A stretch of DNA of 64,000 bases from Vitellaria paradoxa (Eukaryota; Streptophyta; Magnoliopsida; Ericales; Sapotaceae): positions 29,042,147 to 29,106,146 of the forward strand of contig CM034243.1 of assembly GCA_019916065.1 (NCBI GenBank), in the 5' to 3' direction. The notes under the pieces were generated by a model. That model saw only the letters and a program-made list of their open reading frames with translations. It had not been told where the DNA came from and searched no databases. Below, one piece after another: positions 1-39,688 of the stretch. Position numbers and translations under genes: made by a program. Within the stretch, counting starts at the first letter, position 1. Each line of letters begins with the position of its first letter.

Positions 1-2
1 CT

Positions 3-542
3 GTTATAGATTTTCAGCTGGCGGAGTTGAATTCTAGATTTTCTGAGGGGACAGTGGAACTACTTAAGCTTAGCTCAGCTTTAGAACCTAAGGACAGCTT
101 CAAATCATTTCAAATTGATAAAATTTGCAATCTTTCCAGGAAATTCTATCCCAATGATTTTTCTAAACAAGAGATGTATCATCTATAATCTTAGTTAGAA
201 CATTATGAGCTTGATGTCACTCGTCATCCAGAGTTTCAGAATATGTGCACTCTTTCTCAATTACGTCGACAATTAGTTGAAACAAACAAGTCAGAGCACT
301 ATCATTTGATTGCAAGGTTGATTATTTTGGTTTTAACTCTTCCTATGACTACAACAACTACCAAATGAGCATTTTCAACTATGAAGAATGTTAAAACTGA
401 TATTCGTAACAAAATTGAGGGAGACTACCTTACAGATTCTATAGTTATCTACATTGAAAGAGAATTGGCTGAAAGTATTAGTACAGATGTGATAATAGAT
501 GAGTTTTACTCTTTGAAAGACCGTAGGGCACAACTTAAATAG
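3..542 (+). pseudogene. Degenerate hAT transposase, C-terminal part
   Basis: One frame from position 3 reads through a sequence typical of plant hAT transposases of the zinc-finger MYM/TTF type. It ends in the hATC dimerisation region: residues like LILVLTLPMTTTTTK followed by AFSTMKNVKTDIRNKIEG and a DSIVIYIERELAES segment, finishing at a stop at 540-542. The frame is broken by two stops near 187-197 and a TGA at about 367, where the family normally has an arginine (TERAFS). The upstream part of the protein lies outside the window. It is a dead transposase fragment, not a host gene. The family assignment rests on motif recognition. Confidence 0.75.
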
Positions 543-3365
543 TGTATGTTGCTTTTTGTTGATTAGTTGTTATCATTTTTACATTTTTGCACTAGGTTGG
601 TTTGAATTAATTATGAAAGTTTTAGATTAATATATATATATATATATATGTATATATATTAGTTTATTGAGTTTTGACTTGCATCACAGGGCATTATATC
701 ATCCTGGCTCCACCTCTACTTCCACCCGACCGTGCCCCCAAGGCTGGAAAGGTTTGGACCAGTTTTGTTCATTTCTAAAGAACCCAGTACCAAAGTGCAT
801 CCCACCGGAGAAGACACAGCAGGTGCCCTAGTCATCGGTAGTACTTTTTTCGGCAAGTTAAAGCTTAAGCTTCAATCGATGGAGCTTTATTTGCTACTGG
901 AATTTCCCTCTCCTCTTCTACCAAACAAATCTAAGAGATTTCACACTCCCCTTGCCCTTGCAAATTCCGATGGTGTCGGAAGCGGCGCCAACCCTTCTAC
1001 TCATTCAAGTCATCCACCATCTTCTCTCAGCATGGTTAGATCTGCAACGAGAACCGTTAAAACTAGATTTGGAATAGTCGACCGACAACCAGACCAAACG
1101 CTACAGAAATCGTCATGATCAAGTGTTGATGATGGCATTGGATATCATACAACTAAATTTTACCAAATGGACCTACATCATCGTGATTGGTTTCTACCAT
1201 TGATGTGAAGATTTTGTAGAAGTGAACTACACAACTGTTGAGAGAAGAGTGAAAATGGAATGGATGAATTGCAGATTTATTTTTCAATTCACATATCTTG
1301 TGGCAGTTGCAGTGATGGTGAGGGGATCGGAGGCTCTGTCGACAATGGTATTAGATTTGGCATCTGCTTATATATATATTGTGTAAATTTTAAATGTTGG
1401 AAAGGGTAAACTTCGTATATTGAAAAAAAAATTTTTTTAGCTGACGTCATCATTTAATATAAACCCTAACGATATTACTAAAGGAGGGGTCCATGTGTAA
1501 TTACCTAAATGTTTAGAGGGTTTATGTGTAATTTTTAAATGTTGAGGGGTCAATGCATAATTACTCAAATATTTAAGGGGCCTAAGTGTAATTTACCCTA
1601 CATTAAAAAAACCCTTAGATCCCTAACCTAGGCCACTAAATGATTTTTTTTCTTTTAATATTCAAAATTTTAAAAATAAAAATAAGATATCATACAACGA
1701 AATCTTACCAAATAGACCTAAATTTAAACAACCCTTCTTGGAAATATTTAGTGATTCATAAGGAATAAAATTATATAAAAAAAAAGTCATTGTTTTAACG
1801 ATTATTAATCTCATGCAACTTGAAAATTAAGCAATCATTTAAATACCAAGTTTTAAAAGAGGTCAATTATGTTTGTATAATAAAATAAATGGCCTAGTAA
1901 TATACGCTAGACTAGAAAAATAGGAAATCTTATGTGCTAATTGAATTTACAATTGAGTTGATCAAATCTTAGCTTGGACTTTACTTTTGAAGAAGTATAA
2001 TATATTTTAATTGCATCTTGCCCCGCTATCTAAAATATACATTAAATTTAATTATATATTTAAGGGATTTAGCAGGCTGAATTTAAGCCTACGATCCTAG
2101 TCTCAAATTCAGTTTCAAATGTAATTAAATTTATTATATTTTCCCCAAACCTGGACAGTAAACTTAAAACATTAATTTAAACTTTCCCAAAATACAAGTT
2201 AGGCATATCAGATTCATTAGACTTAAAAATATTAATTTAAAGGCATACGATTAGCATTAGTCCAAAACCACGTGACAGACAAACAAAATAAAATGTGCTA
2301 AGTGCATTGAGAATCACAACCAGTGGGTGACCCAGAGGTATTCAGCTTCGGACCAAAGGGTTTGTTTTATCTGTAGTTTCAAGTTCGAATCCTATGAGCC
2401 TCACTTATGTTAGTGGCTACGGACTGCAGAGGTTTACCTTTATTTCAAAAATTTTGTTCGGGGTGAAGAAAAATTTCTCCACATATCACTTTTATGTCAC
2501 AATTTTTTATTTTTATTGTATTTTTTGATCAATTTTTTTATCAACCAAATACACTGGTGGCGGATGGAGAGAGAATGAAAAATTTGCAAGAAACTTGAAT
2601 TACACCAAGGGCAAACAATCTCTAGAACATAATATAATTATGTTAGTGCATTTAATACCTGTGTTTAATATGGGCGATTATTTGATTTTCAGTTTCATAT
2701 TTTGATTTTATTTGAATTGTTGAAAGTATCTTGATTTCTTAATTAAAAGAACATAATTGTTTGAATATAGAATTGGTCAATTCGGCTCTGATTAAAATTG
2801 AATTAAATGAAATTACATATATATATATAATATATATATCTAATTTTTAATTTTATGTTTTTATTATTTTATTTTTGAATAAATATATTATTATATAAAT
2901 TATATATATTTAATTTGATTTTTGATTTTTTTTGTTTCGCAAATACAAAAATTTAAATCGAATCGAAATATAATTTGAGTTTAAAAGAACAATCGAATTA
3001 AATTTTGATTCGATTTTTCGTAGCATACGATTCCCCATTATATACAAGTTAGTCCTCGGCATGTAATTGTAAAATTGCAAAATTTATGAAGGTTTCCTTA
3101 ATATTTGAATTTATAATGTAAAAAAAAAATATCATTAACACGAGGGTAATTTGGTCAACCAAATTAAAAAAATTGATTTACGCTACCGTGGTAATTTTCT
3201 GAACAATGACACTATTATGGGTAAGTTTGACGCATTCAAAAATGCTACAAAATTTTAAAAATTTTTAAAAATTATTCACTTTTTATCTAATTATACGAAT
3301 TACGAGTTCACAAATTCTCTCATTTTATCTTATTTTTTCTTATTCCAAACGTCCCCTATGTTACC
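543..3365. other. Intergenic AT-rich stretch, no gene recognised
   Basis: This stretch carries a TA microsatellite near 631-660, a second TA tract near 2817-2842 and scattered AT-rich repeat debris. A 128-codon GTG-initiated frame at 732-1118 has no recognisable domain and no splice context. A tRNA-like box (AGTTCGAATCC) near 2385 may be an old SINE remnant at about 2318-2460. I see nothing else that I can support. Confidence 0.5.
2318..2460 (+). repeat. Possible old tRNA-derived SINE remnant
   Basis: A B-box-like AGTTCGAATCC follows a possible A-box about 45 bases upstream, as in tRNA-derived SINEs. No clean tail or target-site duplication is visible. The call is tentative. Confidence 0.3.
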
Positions 3366-3831
3366 TAGTGGTGATATCGGTTCGGTTTGATCCGGTTTTG
3401 GACTATTTATGGGACCGGACCGGATTTTCATTTTGAAAATTTTCAAACCGAAATTGATTGATATAATTCAGTTTCGGTTCAACCAGTATCGGTCCAGTTT
3501 CCATTCAGTTCCGATTTCAATCCGGTTTTCATTGTAGGCTATAATTTTGAGCTAAGCCCAATATAAAAAGAAAATTAATTCTAGCCCAATATATTAAAAA
3601 ACCTATAAAAATTACATTAATGTGGCTTTTAAGCCCATTATGAACCCAAAAAATATTTGGGGTTTTTGGAGGCCGGTCACTATTTATGAACTTATAAAGA
3701 TTTAAGTCATACCCAAAAATCTTATTTGTGAATAAGTCACACTTGCAACAAAAAGACCAAAAAAGGATATCACGCGTTTTTCACTACATTTCAAAACTGC
3801 CAGTTTTATCCGAAAATAGTGCACACTTTAC

Positions 3832-3990
3832 TCATAACTTCCGTGACTTTCCATTTTCTTTATAAAGCAAGTAAAACTGATTTTTGGAAACAAAATCAAA
3901 ACTGTTTGAGAAAAACCTAATTCCGCGACTTTTCATCTTTTTACAAAATAAGCAAAACTGATTTTTGGAAACAAAATCAAAACTATTAAG
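3832..3990. repeat. Two-copy tandem repeat of about 85 bp
   Basis: The segment ending in GATTTTTGGAAACAAAATCA occurs twice in a row with a few changes. It lies inside the nested element, on the left side of its main array. Confidence 0.6.
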
Positions 3991-3997
3991 GAAAAGA

Positions 3998-4150
3998 GTA
4001 CCACATAATAAAACAATACCGCATAAAAAATAATACCACATAATAAAACATTATCGCATAAAAACAGTACCGCATAAAAACAGTACCACATAATAAAACA
4101 GTACCACATAATAAAACAGTACCGTATAAAAAAACAGTACCTCATTAAAA
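3998..4150. repeat. Short-period array of CAGTACCGCATAAAA-like words
   Basis: Words such as CAGTACCACATAATAAAA and CAGTACCGCATAAAAA recur at roughly 18-20 base spacing. The core CAGTACCGC is the reverse complement of the GCGGTACTG that begins each unit of the longer array next to it. Confidence 0.7.
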
Positions 4151-4165
4151 CAGCATCATTCTTTA

Positions 4166-5420
4166 CATGATATAGTCATGCGTGCGGTACTGTTTTTGAA
4201 CGAGCATGCATCCTAAAAAAAACAGTACCGCAGACATGTGGTACTGTCACACATGCGGTACTGTCGGTCATTCGGTTTGATATGTGAACTATTTTTGTGT
4301 TTACATGTGATGTTTGCATGATAGAGTCGTGCGGTACTGTTTTTGAACGAGCATGCATCCTAAAAAAAACAGTACCTGCAGACATGTGGTACTGTCACAC
4401 ATGCGGTACTGTCGGTTATTGGTTTGATATGTGAACTATTTTTGTGTTTACATGTGATGTTTGCATGATAGAGTCGTGCGGTACTGTTTTTGAACGAGCA
4501 TGCATCCTAAAAAAACAGTACGGCGGAACATGTGGTACTGTCACACATGCGGTACTGTCGGTCATTCGTTTGATATGTGAACTATTTTTGTGTTTACATG
4601 TGATGTTTGCATGATAGAGTCGTGCGGTACTGTTTTGAACGAGCATGCATCCTAAAAAAAACAGTACCGCAGACATGTGGTACTGTCACACATGCGGTAC
4701 TGTCGGTTATTCGTTTGATATGTGAACTATTTTTGTGTTTACATGTGATGTTTGCATGATAGAGTCGTGCGGTACTGTTTTTGAATGAGCATCCATCCTA
4801 AAAAAAACAGTACCGCAGACATGTGGTACTGTCACACATGCGGTACTGTCGGTTATTCGTTTAATATGTGAACTATTTTGTGTTTACATGTGATATTTGC
4901 ATGATATAGTCATGCGGTACTGTTTTTGAACGAGCATGCATCCTAAAAAAAACAGTACGCAGACATGTGGTACTGCGGTACTGTCGGTTATTCGTTTGAT
5001 ATGTGAACTATTTTGTGTTTACATGTGATGTTTGCATGATAGAGTCGTGCGGTACTGTTTTTTGAACGAGTTTGCATCCTAAAAAAACAGTACCGCAGAC
5101 ATGTTGTACTGTCACACATGCGGTACTGTCGGTCATTCGTTTGATATGTGAACTATTTTGTGTTTACATGTGATGTTTGCATGATAGAGTTGTGCGGTAC
5201 TGTTTTTGAATGAGCATTCATCCTAAAAAAAAACAGTACCGCGGACATGTGATACTGTCATACATGCGGTACTGTCGATTATTCGTTTGATATGTGAACT
5301 ATTTTTTGTATTTACATATGATGTTTGTATGATAGAGTCATGCGGTACTGTTTTTGAACGCGGTACTGTTTTTGAATGAGCATGCATCCTAAAAAAAAAC
5401 AGTACCGCAGTCATGTGTTT
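4166..5420. repeat. Tandem array, about eight units of about 146 bp, each with a hairpin
   Basis: The phrase GCGGTACTGTTTTT recurs at 4184, 4331, 4478, 4624, 4769, 4914, 5049, 5194 and 5342, giving a period of 145-148 with one shorter unit of 135. In each unit the phrase is followed about 20 bases later by AAAAACAGTACCGC, its inverted partner, so each repeat can form a roughly 14-bp stem. The rest of the unit carries further TGCGGTACTGTC words and a TTTACATGTGATGTTTGCAT segment. Units differ by a few point changes and small indels. Confidence 0.9.
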
Positions 5421-5879
5421 AAATACGTAATCCAAATCTGTATATATTCATTCGATCGATGTTAATCTCACAGCACAACTCGCGTAATCCGTGTGTATTC
5501 CTTCGTATATAATCCTTTAACAGATTTTTATCTCACTATATATTCACGCAATTGATAAGGAATGAAACAAAAACGGAAAACGTGATTTTCGGTTTCATAA
5601 TTTTCGACAACTACATCTCAGTTAATTATAGAAAAAGGGCATTTAAGTCATATTATAAATTATATTCAAAACAAACTCGTGGGACCCACTCAAAAGTATG
5701 ACTTAAATACAAAACTTTTCACATTAATATGACTTAAAAGCAATACTTTTTTTTTTAGTGTGACTAATAACTTTAAAAGATTACCAAGTATGACTTGGAT
5801 ACAATTTTCCGAAAATATTTTCACCTCTAGCCTAATTTCCAACCACGGCCTAGTTTCCTCCACTGTGGCATTATAAGTA

Positions 5880-5950
5880 ATTGGTCGGTGTTGCCTAGTG
5901 GTAAAGTCATCACTTGAAAACTTTAAGATCTTGAGTTTGAGTCCCAATTA
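5880..5950 (+). repeat. tRNA-like segment inside hAT-type element (copy A)
   Basis: A TGCCTAGTGGTAAAG A-box-like word and a TTGAGTTTGAGTCCC B-box-like word are spaced as in a tRNA-derived Pol III promoter. The same segment lies, inverted, in copy B at about 21825-21900. It is therefore part of the element and not an independent tRNA gene. Confidence 0.45.
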
Positions 5951-6147
5951 CTATATTTTGCTACACACTTGTATTATAACCGGTTCGATTCGGTCTAATT
6001 CGGTTCTAAAGCCCTCAAAATTGAAAACCAAACCAATTTCAAAAATTAAAAAATTTTAAACCGAAACCAGACCAAATTTTAAAAAATTAGTTACAAAATC
6101 CAGTTCAATTCGATTTTTTTGGTCGATCCGATTTTTTGGTTCCCCTA

Positions 6148-6720
6148 CTGTTACCATAAGTAGTCAAATTTTCTTTTCAAGTACATCAATTATCCGACTT
6201 AAGCTCCATTTAGAGTTTTGAAATTTACTAAAAAATATAAAAAATATAAAAATTTATTATTTTTTATCTCATTGTATGAATTAATAAATTACGAAGTTGT
6301 AACTTTTATTAATTTTTGCTACTATAACTTTTATCAATTTTTACTAATTTTTTACACTCCAAACATCTTTTATGTATTAATGATAATTTTATAATTACAA
6401 AATATATTAAAAATATTTTCGTTTAAAGTAATAAACTCAATCTTCACATCATTTTAGTAAATTATTTTGACAAATTTTTTGATAAAAAATTACTTTTCTT
6501 TTTTAAATTTTGATACTGTTTTTGTAAAATTCATAGAGCTTGCTAATTTACTAAAAATCACAAAAAAGTAACTAAAAATTGGGTGATGCAAAATGAGCCC
6601 TAATATCATTTTCCTTTTCTAAATTTTGACTCCGTCGTGATTAAATTCATATATTTGAATATTTTGTTTTTAATGAAAATTAACAAAATTATTTTATTTT
6701 ATAAATTACACGAACTATTT
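6148..6720. other. AT-rich spacer upstream of GFAT
   Basis: No gene is seen. The sequence is a low-complexity A/T-rich stretch with the vocabulary of decayed MITEs (AAATTTACTAAAAA-type words). It probably includes the distal part of the GFAT promoter, but no element can be assigned. Confidence 0.4.
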
Positions 6721-7029
6721 GCTGAGTAAGGAAATTACCAATAATACCCTCTTCTGTGGCGCGTGGTAATTGTCAACTAATTGACCCAGTACTTCCCGAT
6801 AAAATTCCGAAGGACAAGTCAAGAATCCGTCATTGTCCTCGCTCCTTCCTCCCTTCTCCCCTCCCTTTCCGTTCCTTCTCTCTCTCTGCAGTCTCTCTCT
6901 CTATGTCTCCGCACAGACCCATACACACGCACACGCGTAAAATATATATCTGCAGTTGAACCGCTCTACGATCTGAACATTCATGCGCAAGAAGAAAAGC
7001 TTATAAGCTTCAATCGATACATAGTAATA
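6721..7029 (+). promoter_or_regulatory. GFAT proximal promoter and 5' leader with CT tract and two uORFs
   Basis: Composition changes here to GC- and CT-rich, with a TCTCTCTCTCTGCAG tract at about 6878-6905 typical of plant 5' leaders. Two short upstream frames precede the main ATG at 7030: 6903-6959 (18 codons, beginning MSPHRP) and 6983-7006 (MRKKKSL). Both stop before the main start. No transcription start can be placed from sequence alone. The uORFs matter only if transcription begins upstream of 6903. Confidence 0.5.
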
Positions 7030-35545
<28,516 letters not shown>

Positions 35546-36760
35546 GGAATGAATTTTCATCCGCAAAATCCCATTCTCCCGTTGGTTTAAAGTGTGTAAA
35601 GCAGGATTTCCAATCGAACCTATAGTTCGTCTTCTTTTGCCGGGGGGTTCTTAAACCCGACTAACCTTTGTGATACAACTCTTAGGAGGTAACTGCAATC
35701 TTTCTCTTCATATTTTAGTTTAAGACAGGCACAGCATTGTAATGAATTTGCCTGCAAGTCTATGTCATGGCTATGTATTGTTTCCAACTTCTATTGATCT
35801 TAGGGTTTGTTTGGGAGGTGGGTTGGGTGTAAAATTCCCGTAATAACCATTAAATTTGAATGAAATTACAGGCAGCAAGGGCAATGGCATCTTTTTAATT
35901 CAAAAACAAAGAGTATTATGGGAATGTGACCCCGTGCCCTCATCGCATCCCTTCCCAATACTCCTCCCAAGCAAACCCTTACGGACTACTGTCGTCAATA
36001 TGAAGAAAATTTAGGTTCCTGGATGATATTCTGTACATTTTGGGGTCTCAAATTTTGTCCAAAAAAAAAAAAAAAAAAATGAAATTCGAAAATGTTGTCT
36101 GAGTTTTGAATTGTTGGATGTTTGCTGTTTCTTAGAAAGTGTGAGAAAATTAGAGAAAATTGTAGAAAATTAGTAATAGTTGAAAAAAGTTGAGATTTTC
36201 AGAGTTAAGAAAGGTAGAGAAATTTGCAAAAAACTGGTAAAAGTTGAAGAAAATTATTAGAGATTTTTGTTGTTGAAAAAGTTGGAAATTTTTGAAAAAA
36301 TTACAGGAAATTGGAGATATATTTTTTTTTTTTTGGAAAAAATTTGGCAATTCAAACACAAATTTAGAACTGCACCATTATGAATGCCTACTTAACCTGG
36401 TTGGTGAAGTCTCTAGCGGTTAATTTGTATTAGGGACTTGGGATTGAATCCTAGAGGATGAGCCCCTATTTGGAAATATTATAGACATATGTATATCTGT
36501 ATGCATGTGTTTTAAAAAAAGCTATTATGTGTTACCTTGCCTGAGAAATTTTGGTCGGTTTGGTACAATGGTGTGTGCTGTGTCATTTATGTGAGTTTGA
36601 TGGTTCTAGTTGCCCTGTGCTTGGTCAGTAAGGGTTGTAGGAATTTTGTGCAACTAAAACGCAGCTTTTGGAAATGAAAATAGAAGCATAATTTATATTG
36701 AAATTTTACCCCAAAAAAAGACTAATAATGTGGTAATGATGATTGTGTAATCAAAACATT
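35546..36760. other. GFAT 3' UTR and AT-rich downstream spacer
   Basis: The first 200-250 bases after the GFAT stop have the mixed composition of a 3' UTR, but no strong AATAAA could be assigned. Beyond this are an A run at 36061-36079 and a purine-rich stretch of GAAAATTAG-like words at 36130-36310. A possible SINE remnant with GGGATTGAATCC lies near 36440. No gene is seen. Confidence 0.45.
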
Positions 36761-36761
36761 T

Positions 36762-37115
36762 TAGGTGGCACTTGGTTTTTTTTTTTTTTGTTTTGTTTTT
36801 TATTTTTTATTTTTGTTTTATATGTTAAAAATCTCGCAACAAGAAAATAGATAATACTTTATTTTCTTTATTTTGATATTTTCCTTATTTTTGTTAAAAA
36901 CTCTTAAAATGATTTTTTACTATTTTTCATTTCATGTGTAAACTGATTTTTTGTTTTTAAAAATAAATTTTTAAAATATAAGTAACAAATGAGTTTTGAG
37001 CTGCTTTTTTTATTATTTTTAAAAATAGGAGATGAAAAATGAGCTTAAAATAAAAAATAGAAAATAAAAAATAAAAATAAAAAAAAATAAATTAAAAAAT
37101 AAATTAAATGATACC
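36762..37115. mobile_element. AT-rich MITE, family M, copy 1
   Basis: It begins AGGTGGCACTTGGTTTTTTT and ends near AAATGATACCTTAATGG, with internal words TTTTCATTTCATGTGTAAAC and ATGAGTTTTGAGCT shared with four other copies in the window. It is noncoding with inverted ends of the type GGTGNCATTTGGTTT. Confidence 0.6.
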
Positions 37116-39418
37116 TTAATGGTTTGTTTTGGGGTTGGGGAGGGGGGTAGGATCAGTCTTCTTCGATGCGGTGTGACTTAAAAAATTTCCTTCTCTATTC
37201 ATCTTCAGACTTTCAAGTTCCCCGGTTACGCTATGCCCATGCTCGGCTTCAAGTTAATTGGAATGTAAATCATCGTGCTCGAAAATATTCAGGAGTGGCT
37301 ATCCAAAAAAAATAATTATGACCACAAAATAACAATTAAAATTTGGCAAAAAGCCTTTTAATTAGCCGTAAGAAGATCAATTTGTCAAGGGAAATAATTG
37401 ACCTAATACATGACTATTGTTAATCTTAGTCCAAACATATATTTAAATGGAAATAAATCTATTTATTTTAATGAGATTCTCAAAATGTCCCTAGTGATGG
37501 TACAGTTGAATAAGAATGCTTACGGTAAGATGAACAAATAAATACTTAGTGAGATTTTCATAATATCCCTAATAAAGCAAACGAATAAATACTTACCATC
37601 GACTAATCGTCATACATAATTTGAAAATTTTGACGAGTTAATTGCTATTTCGCCCATGGTAAAAAGTTAAATAGGAATCAACGCAATTTTCACAACACTA
37701 CCAAATGTATCGAAAAAAATTATATCGCTCACTAGGGTCCTTGATCTCTGTCTCCGAGTGAGTACTTGAAAGTAAGAAAAATGGTCAAAGAATAAGGTTG
37801 GGAGTTTTGGACACATGTCTCTCCAATGATCAAGTTAGATAGAAATCTTTAGTGTTTAAAGAGAGTAGAAAATCAAAATTGCATATCTCAATTGTGCACA
37901 GACTTTGAGTATTCATAGGCGTGGAAAGTATTGAACAATAAAAACCCTGATTTATAGTGGTGGTAGGTAAAGAATTAAGCGCTGGTGATGATTTAAGTAA
38001 TATAAGCAAAGGAGTTGGTAAGGAAATAACTTTTTTGTAAATATTTTTATGGCTGTATCCCCTAATGTACTTGAATATACTACATTAAGTAACTAAATCA
38101 AATAATTATTAAAATATATAGTCTCAATTTAATTAAAATATAACGTTTGATCAGCGTGATATCTTTTCTGGTCGAAAGTCACTTGGCAAGCCTTTTCATG
38201 TCCCAACAATAGCATTTTGAATCTATTATATTAAAAAACTAAACTCGTTAAAATGTTTATAGATTGCAAACTACCACATTATTTATATGTAAGATTTACA
38301 ATAAAGCTGTATATAAAATTAGGAACATCAATAAATATATTTAATTAAGCTAAAGCATACCCATTTGCTAAATAATCTTTGAATGTGAATGAGAAAAGTT
38401 CTGAAGATCAAGACGAACTTTGGCAGTTATGCATCTTTCTTTGTATGCCATAATTCTTTTGATGGATTTTTATGGGTAAAATACTATCTTTTTAAGGTAG
38501 AGAGGAGACTTAACCATATATTTAAATTGTCACATTAGCTCCTCTTATAAAAGGTTCACGATTGGCTCCTTAACGCCACAGTGTTAATTGTCAAACCACA
38601 ATATATATTTAATGGGTGTACATAAGTCAAGTTTATGTAAATCGCTTTTTTATTAGGTCTATCATATATGTCTCAACTTTAAACTTGAGTTCAACCCGTT
38701 TTATTAAATCTAAAATTCAATTAATGTGCATTACTAACATTATATTCAGGTTAAAATTTTTAGTAGAATTAGAATGAATTATTAAAACAATATAGAAGTA
38801 GTGTCATATAATCCGAAAAGTTATTGGTAATTTTTTTTTTTCAAAATAATATCTAATAACTTTGTGGACATATCACTTTTAAAAAGTTTTTTTTTTTCTT
38901 TCGCCTCAAATCATTCTAATTTTATTTTTTAAATAAAAGTTGTAATTATATGATATTTATTTTTGTGCAATCTAAGAGTGGTTTAGTGAATTTAGTTTTT
39001 CAAAATGACTGTTTCAATGATAAATCTTTTGCATTAAGAATCATAGTTGTATAAGTTTTTAACATTACTCTTTGATTAAAAAAATAATAAAATAAATAGT
39101 ATTAGGACGAGGATAAAATATTCAAAGTGTCTTTTTGGAGTGTCAAATTCTAATAAAAATAGTTAACTTTTGAATTGTTGGGTATTTAGTTTAGTTTTTA
39201 AAAAGTATGAAAGAACTGAAAAAAATTAATTAAAAATTTTGATATTAAAAAAATTTAAAAAAATAAAAAATAATTAATAATTTTTTTTTTATCAAATTTA
39301 ATACTTCAAACACACTCCAAATATATAAAATATAAAAGAGGGAAGGTTAAGATCATAAAGTGATGTTAATCCCACGACAATATTAAGAACCGTTTGATTG
39401 TGGTTAAATGATTAACAT
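37116..39418. other. Intergenic AT-rich spacer between GFAT and the P450
   Basis: No gene, complete transposon or clear repeat is recognised. Small AT-rich palindromic words are frequent. Confidence 0.4.
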
Positions 39419-39441
39419 TAAAAATAAATTTAAAAATTTTG
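39419..39441. repeat. 23-base direct repeat, left copy, at edge of promoter palindrome
   Basis: It begins TAAAAATAAATTTAAAAA, ends TTTTG, and is identical to 39615-39637. The two copies bracket the inverted left arm plus the spacer. Confidence 0.85.
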
Positions 39442-39442
39442 A

Positions 39443-39586
39443 CCCGCTTCATATCACAGTCCACGCCACGTTTCCCACGCTTCTTCCTCCGTCCCATGTA
39501 TATATATATATATATATTTGGTATTCCGAGGACTAACATCACGTCAGACTAATTACCAAAAAAATAAAAAAAACATCACGTCAGAC
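39443..39586 (-). repeat. Left arm of inverted duplication of the P450 promoter
   Basis: The arm is the reverse complement of 39637-39784 apart from length differences in the TA and A/T runs. It starts CCCGCTTCATATCACAG and ends CATCACGTCAGAC. About 50 bases separate the arms. It carries an inverted copy of the TA-rich TATA-like region and of the leader sequence. Confidence 0.93.
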
Positions 39587-39688
39587 TGAGTCATCCGATA
39601 CCGATAGTTTACGGTAAAAATAAATTTAAAAATTTTGTCTGACGTGATGTTTTTTTTATTTTTTTGGTAATTAGTCTGACGTGATGTT
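39535..39688. promoter_or_regulatory. Four TGACGTGA (bZIP/TGA-type) motifs, two in each arm
   Basis: AACATCACGTCAGACT occurs at 39535-39550 and 39572-39587. Its inverse occurs at 39637-39651 and 39673-39688. The TGACGT core is the classical binding word for plant TGA-class bZIP factors. Four evenly placed, alternating copies upstream of the P450 TATA-like tract make a plausible regulatory cluster. Binding itself is inference. Confidence 0.5.

Larger units (their letters stand above)
3659..5811. mobile_element. Nested 2.15-kb DNA element carrying the hairpin tandem array
   Basis: Comparison with the uninterrupted relative at 21616-22246 shows that this block is an insertion. The 9 bases AAAATATTT occur immediately on both sides (3650-3658 and 5812-5820), which is a target-site duplication of Mutator-like length. 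Both edges carry related subterminal sequence in opposite orientation: AAGTCATAC followed by AAGTCACAC on the left, GTGTGACT followed by GTATGACTT on the right. No transposase is encoded. The extreme termini do not match well, so the superfamily is uncertain. Confidence 0.6.
3366..6147 (-). mobile_element. hAT-type non-autonomous element, copy A, split by a nested insertion
   Basis: This is the reverse-complement relative of the complete copy at 21616-22246. The outer parts (about 3366-3658 and 5812-6147) match it, including the runs of CCGGTTC/GAACCGG-like words and the internal tRNA-like segment. The ends are degenerate versions of the 8-base inverted terminus TAGGGGTG. The flanks ATGTTACC (3358-3365) and CTGTTACC (6148-6155) look like an 8-base target-site duplication with one change, as expected for hAT. 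A 2.15-kb block has inserted in the middle. Confidence 0.7.

Noticed and set aside
732..1118. 128-codon frame
   Set aside because: It uses a GTG start and has no recognised domain, splice context or codon bias. It is more likely chance or transposon leader.
4166..5420. CRISPR-like regular repeat array
   Set aside because: The units are contiguous 146-bp tandem repeats with no unique spacers, in a eukaryotic transposon context. There are no cas genes.
3832..5435. Several minus-strand frames of 69-86 codons
   Set aside because: They are translations of the tandem repeats (recurring HARSKTVPH-like text) and have no independent support.
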